Shown here piece after piece: positions 29,289 through 38,829 of a stretch of DNA of 64,000 bases. Under the pieces are notes generated by a model. The model was not told the DNA's origin and did no database searches. It worked only from the letters and a program-made list of their open reading frames with translations. The translations under genes were made by a program, and so were the position numbers. This stretch comes from CAVWQV01 sp963757115 (GTDB taxonomy: Bacteria > Pseudomonadota > Alphaproteobacteria > Acetobacterales > Acetobacteraceae), in the NCBI GenBank assembly GCA_963757115.1, contig CAVWQV010000006.1, forward strand, positions 248,001 to 312,000, given 5' to 3'. Each line of letters opens with the position of its first letter. Position 1 is the first letter of the stretch.

Positions 29289-30387
29289 TCAACCGAACGA
29301 ACGCGCTGCAAGCACCTTGCGTGCCGCCCGCACCAGCGGGATCTCGACCCGCCGGTGCAGCCATACGGCAAGCAGGCCAGAGAGCGCGATCGCGGCCACA
29401 ATATAGGAAACGATGCCGGCGGGGCCCCCGGGCCCGATCCGCGACCATACTTCGCGCAAGCCGCGCATCGGATATGGATGCACCAGGTAAAGGGCATAGG
29501 AGGCGTCGCCGAGGAGCAGCGCCGCCCGCGAGAGCGCCGAGCCGCCGGACCAGGCCGGCCCAAGGGCCGCGCTGGCTACGAGGCAGGCAGCGGGCAGCCC
29601 GTAGCTGAACGCGCGGCGCTGCGTGTCGTCGACCCCGATCGCCGCGAGGGCGGCGATGCCCACGCCGAGCAGAAAGAACCGCCAAGCGCGCGAAAGCCTG
29701 ATCCCCTCGGTTCGCAGCGTCCCGAGCGGCCACCCCGTAGCCGAACTCGACGACGATCGGATCGGTCCAGAAGCCGATCTGCGACTGGGTGGGACGCCAG
29801 ATCTGGCCGGCGGCCGCGAGTCCGATGATGACCGCAATCACCCCGGCGCTACCAGCTCGGCGCGTCATCAACAGGAACGGCGCGAACAGGGCGTAGAACA
29901 GCATCTCGTAGTTCAGCGTCCAGCCGAGGCGGAACAACGGCTGCATCGCCCCGTCCTGACGCGGCCAGGGCACGAACAGGTAGCTCGCCACGACCGCGGG
30001 CCACCCGCCGCTGATCGGATCGTTGAGCAGCCGCGGCGCCGCAAACGCCACCGCGAGGGTCGCGGTCGTGAACAGCCAATACAGCGGCACCACGCGGGCG
30101 ACGCGGCGCGCCAGGAACGACCGCACCGCGCCGGGGCGCCCGAACATGACGGCGGAGCTGTAGGCCATCACGAACCCGGAGATGACGAAGAACACGTCCA
30201 CCCCGGCTTCCCAGGGCAGGGCGCGCAGCCACGGCCAGGGGCTCTGGCCTGGCCGCCCAACGAAGGCGCCGGCCGCCTGCTCGATATGCAGGAACGCGAC
30301 GGACAGCGCCGCGGCGCCCCGCAGCACCTGGATGCCGCCGATTTCGGCCTGGGCGCTTGCTCCGGCAGGACGCGCGAGTTCGGTCAA
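29289..30387 (-). CDS. Acyltransferase 3 family membrane protein (OafA-like; one frameshift)
   Basis: An integral membrane O-acyltransferase of about 366 residues with around ten hydrophobic segments. The family opening GGIQVLRGAAALSVAFLHIE and VDVFFVISGFVMAYSSAV is present, followed by RVARVVPLYWLFTTATLAV. A shift near 29735 moves the reading into RTEGIRLSRAWRFFLLGVGI and the end segment ASYALYLVHPYPMRG to 29289. Such proteins acylate surface polysaccharides or lipids. The start is TTG at 30387, overlapping the serA stop (TTGA), which suggests translational coupling to serA, although no functional link is obvious. Confidence 0.82.
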
Positions 30388-31968
30388 AACGCCAGCGGCG
30401 TCGCCTGCACCACCAACGGCAAGGTGCGAACCATCGCGAGCACGTCCTCGGCCACCGGCTCGTCGACCGAGACGAGGCAGATCGCGTCGCCGCCGGGTGC
30501 GGCGCGGCCGAGATGGAAGGTGGCGATGTTGATACCCGCGCCCGCGAGGGTCGCGCCGAAGCGGCCGATGAAGCCCGGCTTGTCCTGGTTGGTCACGTAC
30601 AGCATGTGGCGGGCGAAGTCCGCCTCGACCGGGATGCCCTTGACCTCCACCAGTCGCGGTCGCGAGCCCGCGAACAGCGTCCCTGCAACGGAACGTGTCT
30701 GCTGGTCGGTCTCCACCGTGACTCGCACCAGGGTCTGATACTCGCTCGGACGGTCATGCACGGTTTCGGCGACGTCGATGCCGTGCTCGCGCGCGGCGAC
30801 CGGAGCGCTTACCAGGTTCACGCCCTCCAGCACCGGGGCCATGAACCCCGCGAGCACGGCGGCGGACAGCGGCTTGTGGTTGAGTGCCGCCGCGTGACCC
30901 TCGTACTCGATCGCGACGCGCCGGATCACGCCCTCGCGTGCTTGGGTGAGCTGCCCCGCGAAGCCGCCGAGCAGCCGGCAGAGCTCCATGTAGGGCTTGA
31001 GGCGCGGCGCGTCCTCGGCGGAAACGGCCGGCATGTTGATCGCATTCGTAACGGCGCCCGTGAGCAGGAAATCGCTCATCTGCTCGGCGATCTGCAGCGC
31101 CACGTTCTCCTGCGCTTCGGCCGTCGCCGCGCCGAGATGCGGCGTGCAGACGACGTTCTCGAGCCCGAACAACGGGCTGTCGGTCGCCGGCTCGGTTTGG
31201 AACACGTCGAGCGCCGCGCCGGCGACGTGGCCGGATTTGATGGCCTCCGCCAGCGCTGCCTCATCGACCAGGCCGCCGCGCGCGCAATTGACGATGCGCA
31301 CGCCGGGCCGGGTGCGCGCCAGCGCCTCGCGGGAGAGGATGTTCCGCGTGGCGTCCGTAAGCGGCGTGTGCAAGGTGATGATGTCGGCGCGCGCGAGCAG
31401 AGCGTCGAGCTCCACCTTCTCGACGCCGAGCTCGGTGGCGCGCTTCTCCGACAGGAACGGGTCGTAGGCCGCCACCCGCATCCGCAGGCCCACCGCGCGA
31501 TCGGCGACGATGGAACCGATGTTGCCGCAGCCGATCAGCCCCAGCGTCTTGCCGGTCAGCTCGACGCCCATGAACCGGTTCTTCTCCCACGTCCGGCTTT
31601 GGTGGAGGCGCTCGCTTCCGGGATCTGCCGCGCGAGCGCGAACATCAGGGCGATCGCGTGCTCGGCGGTGGTGATGGAGTTGCCATGCGGCGTGTTCATC
31701 ACCACCACACCCCTCGCCGTCGCCGTCTTGAGGTCGACGTTGTCGACGCCGATGCCGGCGCGGCCGACGACCTTGAGGCGGTCGCCGCTTCCAGAAGCTC
31801 GCGTGTCACTTTGGTTGCCGAGCGGACCGCGAGCCCATCGTACTCGCCGATGATCGCGCGAAGTTCGGCGGGTTGCAGGCCGGGCTTGACGTCGGCCTCG
31901 ATGCCGCGCCGCTGGAAGATCTCTACGGCGGCCGGGGACAGCTTGTCGCTGATGAGGACGTTGGGCAT
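30384..31968 (-). CDS. serA: D-3-phosphoglycerate dehydrogenase (two frameshifts)
   Basis: First step of serine synthesis. The protein of about 528 residues is the long form: N-terminal MPNVLISDKLSPAAVEIFQ, NAD site TLGLIGCGNIGSIVADRA, active-site INCARGGLVDEAAL-type sequence (VNCARGGLVDEAALAEAIKS), PHLGAATAEAQENVA, an intervening domain, and a C-terminal ACT domain (YVTNQDKPGFIGRFGATLAG). A lost base near 31786 and an indel near 31595 break the frame between GLAVRSATKVTRELLEAA, VVGRAGIGVDNVDL and KNRFMGVELTGKT. It starts 6 bp past the serC stop. The ACT domain suggests serine feedback. Confidence 0.92.
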
Positions 31969-31973
31969 CGCGC

Positions 31974-33157
31974 TCACTCCGCCGCCTGGGCGGGAGCGTG
32001 TTGCGCGGCGACGGCGGCGAACGCCCAATCGAGCCAGGGCAACAGCGCCTCGATGTCGGCCGTCTCCACCGTGGCACCTCCCCAGATACGCAAGCCCGGC
32101 GGCGCGTCGCGGTAGGCGCCGATATCATAGGCCACGCCTTCCTTTTCGAGCAGCGCGGCCACTTGCTTGGCGGCCTTGGCCTGCGTTCGGCCTGTCCAAC
32201 GCCGCGAACCAAGGGGCGACGAGCTTGAGGCAGATCGAGGTGGGCGAGCGTGTCGCCGGTTCCTCGCAAGGAAATCGACCGAGGAGGTCCGCGCCACCCA
32301 GTCCGCAACGGCGCGGAGGTTGGCCTCCGAACGGGCGACCAACCTCGCAGGCCGCCGACGCTTTCCGCCCAACGGAGCCCATCGAGCGCGTCAGCGACGC
32401 AGAGCATGGAGGGCGTGTTGATGGTTTCGCCCTTGAAGATGCCCTCGATCAGCTTGCCGCCGGAGGTGAGGCGGAACATCTTCGGCAGCGGCCAGGCCGG
32501 TTTGTGGGTGAGCAGTCGCTCGATCGCCCGCGGCGAAGTGCGAGCATGCCATGCGCCGCCTCACCGCCCAGCACCTTCTGCCAGGACCACGTGACCACAT
32601 CGAGCTTGTCCCAGGGCAGCGCCATGGCGAACGCGGCCGAGGTCGCGTCGCAGATGGTCAGCCCCGCGCGGTCGCCGGCGATCCAGTCGCCGTCCGGGAC
32701 GCGGACGCCGGAGGTCGTGCCGTTCCAGGGGAACACGACGTCGTGGGCGAAGTCGACTGCGCCGAGGTCGGGCAGCTGTGCCGTACCGGCGCGCGATCAC
32801 CCGCGCGTCGGGTAGCTTGAGCTGCTTGACGACATCCGTCGCCCAGCCTTCACCGAAGCTTTCGAAGGCGAGCACGTCCACCGGCGCGGCGCCGAGCAGG
32901 GACCAGAGCGCCATCTCGACCGCTCCGGTATCCGAGGCCGGTACGATGCCGATCCGCCAGTCCGCCGGGATGCCGAGAATGGCGCGGGACCGGTCGATCA
33001 CTTCGGCCAGCTGCGCCTTCGGCCCGGCGGCACGATGCGAGCGGCCGAGCAACGCGCGCTTCGAGTGCTCCAGGCGAAAAGCCGGGGCGCTTGGCGCAGG
33101 GGCCGGATGAGAAGCAAGGATTGCCGGACGCAGATCCGGCTTCGCGGCAAGTGCCAT
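31974..33157 (-). CDS. serC: Phosphoserine aminotransferase (many frameshifts)
   Basis: Second step of serine synthesis, PLP-dependent, about 390 residues, of the alphaproteobacterial type. Pieces in three frames follow one another in family order: MALAAKPDLRPA, NPCFSSGPCAKRPGF, LLGRSHRAAGPKAQLAEVID, GIVPASDTGAVEMALWSLLG, FPWNGTTSGVRVP, the PLP lysine segment DVVTWSWQKVLGGEAAHG, MFRLTSGGKLIEGIFKGET, INTPSMLCVADALDGLRW, CLKLVAPWFAALD and AYRDAPPGLRIWGGATVE. At least seven shifts are needed, the highest density in the window. The complete order of motifs argues for poor sequence quality, not a decayed gene, but a true pseudogene cannot be ruled out. Confidence 0.82.
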
Positions 33158-33276
33158 GTCGGCTCTCCCTTGCAGAAGAGAAGCGCCCCGGTGGGGGGGC
33201 GTGACCCGGCGCGGGAAGTAGTCCGGATGCAGGCCGATGGCAATCACATTCGCTGATGGACGGATTTGGTGCCGTC
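33158..33276 (-). promoter_or_regulatory. Candidate serC leader RNA
   Basis: The 119 nt before serC hold several hairpins on the minus strand: GACGG/CCGTC (33259-33276), CGCCCC/GGGGCG (33184-33201), and a last stem in which CUUCUCUU pairs with AAGGGAGAG (33163-33183) around CUGC. That last stem buries the ribosome site AGGGAG of serC. The known alphaproteobacterial serC leader motif is described as ending in a stem that overlaps the serC ribosome site, which matches. I identified it by position and architecture, not by a covariance search. Confidence 0.5.
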
Positions 33277-33301
33277 ATCATGTGCCAGTTAGAGCGCGCA
33301 C

Positions 33302-34096
33302 CTACGCCTTCTCGAACGGCGGCAGCCGCAGCTTGCTCACATGGTCTGCAACTGGCTGCTGGTCTCGCATGTCTAGCCCGCGCATGTAGCGCTTCTGCCA
33401 TCGATCGGCCATGTTGGGCGGCGCATCCGGGCCCTTCATCCGCTGCCGGAACTCATCCCTACTCTGCGTCCATGCAAGGTATTGCTCACGCAGGTCCGGA
33501 TTTTCCGCGATGTCGCGCACCACGGGTCGCATTGAGCTTATCCCCGCACGAGGGATCGGAAAGACGAACGCGATCGGCTCGTCCCGCTCGAACCGCACCG
33601 TATAATTCCGGCGCGTGAACTTCCAGTTCATCGTGAAACTGTAAACCGACCAGTCAGTCTCCACGATGCCGGTGAGCGGTTGGATCGCGTCCTTGAAGCG
33701 GTTGGGCGATCCGCCGACCCACAGGTTCCAGCCGGGCGGCGTGCGGAACACGCCGGCGATGTGAAATGTAAGCGTGCCGACGCCGAACAGCGACACCGGA
33801 CGCCCGACGGTCGGTCCAGCATCCAGCTTGATTTGCACGTCCTCCTTGCGGTAGCCGCCGTTCCACGACGCCGAGAACCCGCAATATGAGAGTATTTCCC
33901 ATCCGTGCGCATTGGCAACGTTCAGCGGCAGGCAGCGCATGGCAAAGCCGTGCGGGCTGGCGGTCATCCAATCTCGCGTCGCTTCAGCCGGTCGGATGCG
34001 CGGATCCCAGTCGGGGAACACGTAGCACGTTAACTCGTCCATCATATGTCCTGATACTGTGTAAGTAACGTCGCCCGGATTGAGGGACTTTGACAT
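33302..34096 (-). CDS. DUF6065-like protein
   Basis: A soluble protein of 264 residues without signal peptide. It carries the blocks DWMTASPHGFAMRCLPLNVA, NAHGWEILSYCGFSASWNGG, TLTFHIAGVFRTPPGWNLWV and TDWSVYSFTMNWKFTRR, which I recognise from memory as the DUF6065 family; no function is known to me. The conserved Asn, His, Trp and Phe suggest an enzyme or ligand-binding pocket. Its ATG at 34096 begins MSKSLNPGDVTYTVSG; a later ATG about 18 residues in (MMDELTCYVFPDWDP) is an alternative. It lies alone between serC and the CoA-transferase genes. Confidence 0.75.
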   Translation of the reverse strand: MSKSLNPGDVTYTVSGHMMDELTCYVFPDWDPRIRPAEATRDWMTASPHGFAMRCLPLNVANAHGWEILSYCGFSASWNGGYRKEDVQIKLDAGPTVGRPVSLFGVGTLTFHIAGVFRTPPGWNLWVGGSPNRFKDAIQPLTGIVETDWSVYSFTMNWKFTRRNYTVRFERDEPIAFVFPIPRAGISSMRPVVRDIAENPDLREQYLAWTQSRDEFRQRMKGPDAPPNMADRWQKRYMRGLDMRDQQPVADHVSKLRLPPFEKA

Positions 34097-34262
34097 CCCG
34101 CTGCCCTCACATCCGGCTAAGCTCCCGGTTGATGCTCCCTCAAGATGGGCCGGCAGACTACAGCCGTCATCATTATCCTCGGTAGTTCCCTCAAGGACCG
34201 GCGGGGTATTGCGAGGCGGGGCGGAATGGCATTAACGGTGGCCGAAGGGGGCGAGCGCACTG

Positions 34263-34947
34263 ATGATCAACAAGTTCGTGCAGTCCATGGCCGAGGCGAT
34301 GGAGGGCATCAAGGACGGGGCCACCGTGCTGATCGGCGGGTTCGGCTCCGTGGGCCAGCCTAACCAGCTGATCGACGGACTGATCGAGCAAGGGGCCAAG
34401 GACCTCACCATCGCGCTAAACAACGCCGGGGTCGGACGGATCGGACGTGGCCCGCCTCATGGACCTCAAGCGGGTGCGCAAGGTGATCTGCTCCTTCCCG
34501 CGCAGCTCCGATCCCGTGGTGTTCGAGACGCTGTACAAGGCAGGCGAGATCGAGCTCGAGCTGACCCCGCAGGGCACGCTCGCCGAGCGTATCCGCGCCG
34601 CCGGGGCCGGCGTGCCGGCCTTCTACACCGCAACGGCCGTGGGCACGCGCCTCGCCATGGGTAAGGAAACCCGCGAGTTCGACGGCAAGACCTATGTCAT
34701 GGAGCATGCGCTAAAGGGCGACATCGCCCTGGTCGAAGCGTGGCAGGCGGACCGCTGGGGCAATCTCACGTTCCGGGAGAGCGGGCGGAACTTCAACCCG
34801 GTGATGGCAATGGGGGCGACCTTGACCATCGTGCAAACCCAGCACGTCGTCGAGCTAGGCGAGCTGCCGCCCGAGCACGTCATGACGCCCGGCATCTTCG
34901 TGGACCGAGTGCTGCACGTGCCTTACGGTGACCCGCCCAGGTTCTGA
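34263..34947 (+). CDS. 3-oxoacid CoA-transferase subunit A (one frameshift)
   Basis: Family I CoA-transferase alpha subunit of about 228 residues. MEGIKDGATVLIGGFGSVGQ and LTIALNNAGVG precede a shift near 34435, after which DVARLMDLKRVRKVICSF, YKAGEIELELTPQGTLAERI and YVMEHALKGDIALVEAWQAD follow to 34947. Together with subunit B it moves CoA between succinyl-CoA and a 3-oxoacid (acetoacetate or 3-oxoadipate); ScoA and PcaI cannot be told apart here. The two acyl-CoA dehydrogenases downstream suggest a fatty or branched acid route. Confidence 0.87.
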
Positions 34948-34961
34948 ACAGGACACCTTCC

Positions 34962-35624
34962 ATGCCTGATACCGCCGTCGCCGATTGGAAGCCGTTGAGC
35001 CGCCCCGCCATGGCGGCGCGCCTGGCGCACGACATCCCCGAGGGTTGGTGCGTCAATCTCGGGATCGGCATCCCGACCCTGGTCGCCGACCATGTCCCGA
35101 CGGAGCGCGAGGTGATTTTTCACTCCGAGAACGGGGTGCTCGGCATCGGGCCGCAGCCGCCGGAGGACCAGATTGATCCCTGGCTCATCAACGCCGGCAA
35201 GCAATACGTGACACTCCGACAAGGCGCCTCTTTTGTGCATCATGCGGACAGCTTCGCCATGATCCGCGGCGGCCATATCGACCTCTGCGTGCTCGGCGGC
35301 TTCGAGGTGGCGGAAAACGGCGATCTCGCCAACTGGGCGACGTCGGAGAACGACACGGCCCCCGCCGTCGGGGGAGCTATGGACCTCGCCGCCGGAGCCA
35401 AGCGGCTTTGGGTGCTGATGGAGCACACCACCAAGGACGGCCGTAGCAAGGTGGTGCAGCGATGCACTTATCCGTTGACGGCGGTGGGCGCGGTCAAGCG
35501 CGTGTACACGAATTTGGCCGTGCTCGACGTGACGGAACGCGGCTTCGTCGTGCTCGACAAGGCGCCCGGGCTGAGCTTCGACGCGCTTCAGGCCCGCACG
35601 GACGCCAAGCTGCTCGGCGGCTAA
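34962..35624 (+). CDS. 3-oxoacid CoA-transferase subunit B
   Basis: The 220-residue beta subunit. It carries the catalytic glutamate in FHSENGVLGIGPQP, plus VNLGIGIPTLVADHVP, DLCVLGGFEVAENGDLANW and LWVLMEHTTKDGRSKVVQ. It lies 14 bp after subunit A and is intact. The SENG glutamate forms the acyl-thioester intermediate in this family. The same limits on substrate apply as for subunit A. Confidence 0.92.
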   Translation: MPDTAVADWKPLSRPAMAARLAHDIPEGWCVNLGIGIPTLVADHVPTEREVIFHSENGVLGIGPQPPEDQIDPWLINAGKQYVTLRQGASFVHHADSFAMIRGGHIDLCVLGGFEVAENGDLANWATSENDTAPAVGGAMDLAAGAKRLWVLMEHTTKDGRSKVVQRCTYPLTAVGAVKRVYTNLAVLDVTERGFVVLDKAPGLSFDALQARTDAKLLGG

Positions 35625-35665
35625 CCGCCCTGACCCCTATCCCGCCGAAGTAGCGGAGGATACGG

Positions 35666-36726
35666 ATGGGAGCCGACGAGCGCGCCGAAAATCTGCGCAT
35701 GATCCGGGACAGCGCGGCGGGGATCGCGCCTCGGACCGGCGACTTCAAGCGCGTGCGGGCACTCCGCTTCACCGACCCAGGCTTCGACCGCGGCGTATGG
35801 CGGGAGATGTGCGACATGGGTTGGGTTGGGCTCCGCGTCCCCGAGTTCGGCTGGCGGCTCGGGGCTTGGAATGGCCGAGTTGTGCGTCCTCTGCGAGGAA
35901 CTCGGCGCGGGCCTCGTGCCCGAACCGCTGATCCCGGCCGCGATGGCCGCGGGCCTGCTCCCCACCGGGCATCTCGCACCGGTGCTGTCCGGTGATCGGA
36001 TCGTGATCCCGGCTTGGCAGGAGCGCGCCAACAGCTACGCCGTCGAGGGCGAGACCGAGCTTCGGGGAGGTGCGCTGTACGGGCGCAAGATGTTCGTGCC
36101 CATGGCGGCCGGCGCGGATGCGTTCCTCGTTACGGGCCGCGGCCGTCTCGCACTTGTCGCCCGTGACGCGCCCGGACTGACCGTGAACATCGAACGCACC
36201 CAGGACGGCGGCAATTTCGGCACGTTGACGATGAACGCCGCTCCCGCCGAGGAAGTCGCGGGCGACGCGGCGGACGCCTTGGACCATGCGACACTGGCGG
36301 CGGCCGCCTACCTGCTCGGGGTGATGGACCGCGCCTTCGGCATCACGCTCGACTACCTCAAGACGCGCCAGCAATTCGGCCGGCTGATCGGCAGCTTCCA
36401 GTCCCTCCAGCATCGGGCGGCGGACCTCAGGATCCAGGTCGCCCTGGCCCGTGCCAGCGTCGGGGCGGCGGCGGCGGCGCTCGACAATGGGCGGGATGCC
36501 GACCTTGCGCCGCGCGGCCGTCTCGCGCGCCAAGGCGCGCGCGTCGGAGGCGGGCATGATCGTCACCCGGCAATGCATCCAGCTACACGGCGGGATCGGC
36601 TACACCGACGAGTACAATATCGGGCTTTTCCTGCGCAAGGCGATGGTGCTGTGCAACCTCTATGGATCGGCGGCGCTGCATCGCGCACGTTTCGCCGCAG
36701 CCTCCCCGGAGCAGGACGATGAATGA
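35666..36726 (+). CDS. Acyl-CoA dehydrogenase family protein, first of a pair (two frameshifts)
   Basis: About 353 residues in three joined frames. The N-terminal helical part (FDRGVWREMCDMGWVGLRVP) shifts near 35852 to GSGLGMAELCVLCEELGAGL and LDYLKTRQQFGRLIGSFQSL, and near 36503 to AAVSRAKARASEAGMIVTRQ and CIQLHGGIGYTDEYNIGLFL. The usual catalytic Glu loop of acyl-CoA dehydrogenases is not obvious and the middle FAD segment is short, as in the degenerate partner of heteromeric (alpha2-beta2, FadE-pair) enzymes. Its stop overlaps the start of the second dehydrogenase (ATGA). Confidence 0.8.
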
Positions 36727-37892
36727 ACTCGAGCCCGATCCCGACGCCGGAGGAGCTCGATGCGCTCGATGATGCGAGCTTCCGTGTCGCCGTGCGTCGT
36801 TTTCTCGAGCGGCATTACCCACCGGAACTCCGCTACCCGCCGAAGCGGCTGCATTGGTCGGAGAACCAGGTCTGGTACAAGAAGCTGGCCGAGCACGGCT
36901 GGCTTTGCCCCGGCTGGCCGCGCGAGTTCGGCGGCATGGGGCTGTCCTCGCTCAAGCAGATCATTCTGACGGAGGAGTTCGAGCGTTACGGGGTCGCGCG
37001 GACCAATGATCACGGCATCGTCATGGTCGGGCCGCTGTTGATCGAGCACGGCACAGCCGAACAGAAGCAGCGTTTCCTCCCCAAAATCCTGACCGGCGAG
37101 CACATCTGGTGCCAAGGCTACAGCGAGCCGAATGCCGGCTCCGACCTCGCGAGCCTTCGCACCGAGGCCGTGCTTGACGGCGACGAGTACGTGCTCAATG
37201 GCCAGAAGACCTGGACCACACTGGCGATGGACGCGAACTGGATTTTCCTGCTGGTCCGCACCGACAAGGCCGCGAAGAAGCAGGAAGGGATCAGCTTTCT
37301 ACTCGTGCCGATGGACAGTCCGGGGATCAGCATCAAGCCGATCATCACGCTCGATATGCACGACGAGTTCTGCGAGACGTTCTTCGACAATGTGCGCGTC
37401 CCCGCCGCCAATCTCGTCGGTCAGCCGAACAAGGGCTGGACGATGGCGAAGGCGCTGCTCGGGCACGAGCGCATCTATCTTGGGTCCCCCAAGCTATCGG
37501 GATACAGCCTCGGGCGCCTCCGGCTGCTCGCGGAGCGGATGGGCGTTTGGGACGACAGGGTGTTCCAGGATCGCTACACCGAACTCCGTCTCGACCTTGA
37601 AGATTTGCGTTCGCTCTACGGCGAGTTTGTCGACGTCGTGCGCCGTGGCGAGCCGCTCGGCGCGGATGTCTCGATGTTGAAGATCTGGCAGACCGAGCTG
37701 TTCCAGCGCATTACCGACCTGATGGTGGAGGTAGCGGGCGAGAACGCGGCGCTGCTCGATCCAATGGAGGGCAATCGCGCGCTCAACCCGGGCGGGCTCT
37801 ACCTGCAAGCACGACCGGCGACGATCTATGGCGGATCCAACGAGGTCCAGCGCAACATCATCGCCAAGAACGTGCTCGGGCTGCCTGGCTGA
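36723..37892 (+). CDS. Acyl-CoA dehydrogenase
   Basis: A 389-residue FAD flavoenzyme. It shows WPREFGGMGLSSLKQIIL, the FAD motif WCQGYSEPNAGSDLASLRT, GQKTWTTLAMDANWIFLLVR and the end segment ATIYGGSNEVQRNIIAKNVLGLPG. The reading frame is intact. The 4-bp overlap with the preceding dehydrogenase implies a heteromeric complex like the FadE pairs used on CoA thioesters of bulky or branched acids. With the CoA-transferase genes it forms a four-gene catabolic operon, ended by a hairpin. Confidence 0.93.
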   Translation: MNSSPIPTPEELDALDDASFRVAVRRFLERHYPPELRYPPKRLHWSENQVWYKKLAEHGWLCPGWPREFGGMGLSSLKQIILTEEFERYGVARTNDHGIVMVGPLLIEHGTAEQKQRFLPKILTGEHIWCQGYSEPNAGSDLASLRTEAVLDGDEYVLNGQKTWTTLAMDANWIFLLVRTDKAAKKQEGISFLLVPMDSPGISIKPIITLDMHDEFCETFFDNVRVPAANLVGQPNKGWTMAKALLGHERIYLGSPKLSGYSLGRLRLLAERMGVWDDRVFQDRYTELRLDLEDLRSLYGEFVDVVRRGEPLGADVSMLKIWQTELFQRITDLMVEVAGENAALLDPMEGNRALNPGGLYLQARPATIYGGSNEVQRNIIAKNVLGLPG

Positions 37893-37904
37893 CGTTGTAC
37901 CCGT

Positions 37905-37930
37905 GCCCGAGTTGCGCTACGAACTCGGGC
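37905..37930 (+). terminator. Hairpin after the acyl-CoA dehydrogenase operon
   Basis: GCCCGAGTT (37905-37913) pairs perfectly with AACTCGGGC (37922-37930) over an 8-base loop, 13 bp past the dehydrogenase stop. Only a short pyrimidine run (GCTTCTCC) follows. Confidence 0.6.
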
Positions 37931-38071
37931 GCTTCTCCAATACTTCGAACACTTGCGTAACTTCGGTGCTGGTCGGCTCGAAGTAGCTGCACCGTGCACG
38001 TTGCCAGCGGGCCGGAAATCGGCGCCGGGTGACAATTCGTGCGATGCCGCTGTCTGGTGGGCGAGGTGCCG

Positions 38072-38774
38072 ATGCGTATCTGGTTGCTGGCTTCCGTTGT
38101 CGCGTGTCTGGTCCCCGCGTTCGCGCTGGCGCAGAGTGGCAGGCGGCCGGTGGTGGTGGAATTGTTCACCTCGCAAGGTTGTTCGTCCTGTCCGCCGGCG
38201 GATGCGATCGTGGCCGAGCTCGCCCGCATCCGTCCGGACGTTCTGGCGCTGACGTTCCACGTCACTTATTGGAACAATCTCGGCTGGGCTGATCCGTTCT
38301 CTCTGGCTGCCGCCACGGAGCGCCAGCGCCGTTATGTGTCGCTGTCCGTCAGCCCCGATGTCTACACGCCGGCCATGGTGATCGATGGACAACAGGACGT
38401 CGTCGGTTCCGATCGTCCGGCCGTCGATGCGGCCTTGGCCCGCGCCGAAGCGGCTGTGAGGACCGTTGCTCCGGTCGTGGTCAGTCGCGCCGGTGACGCA
38501 GTCGAGATCGTCGTAGGCGCGGGCTCGGAGCGAGGCAGCGTGCTGCTGCTCGGCTACGATACGGAGCACCAGAACTCGCATCGAGCGTGGCGAGAACCGC
38601 GGCCGCACGTTGGCCGAGCGAAACATCGTCCGCTCGATGAGCGTGGCCGGCGTCTGGACCGGACAGACCATGCATCTGAAGGCGGCGATCCCGATCGGGG
38701 AGCACGTGGCCGTCATCGTCCAGGCAGATGACGGCCGCGTGCTCGGTGCCGGCCAACTCGCTGCCGGCGTTTGA
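38072..38774 (+). CDS. DUF1223 exported thioredoxin-like protein (one frameshift)
   Basis: A product of about 233 residues with a signal peptide (MRIWLLASVVACLVPAFALA). The thioredoxin-like part has the Cys pair in VELFTSQGCSSCPPADAIVA, then FHVTYWNNLGWADPFS and YTPAMVIDGQQDVVGSD, diagnostic of DUF1223. A shift near 38575 hides the C-terminal beta domain, which continues as RIERGENRGRTLAERNIVRS and HVAVIVQADDGRVLGAGQL to the TGA at 38774. It is likely periplasmic; its function is not known. Confidence 0.85.
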
Positions 38775-38829
38775 CGCAGAGTAGTGGCGGCTAAGCCACG
38801 CGCGGCTCGCCCCGCGATCGATCCGGACG

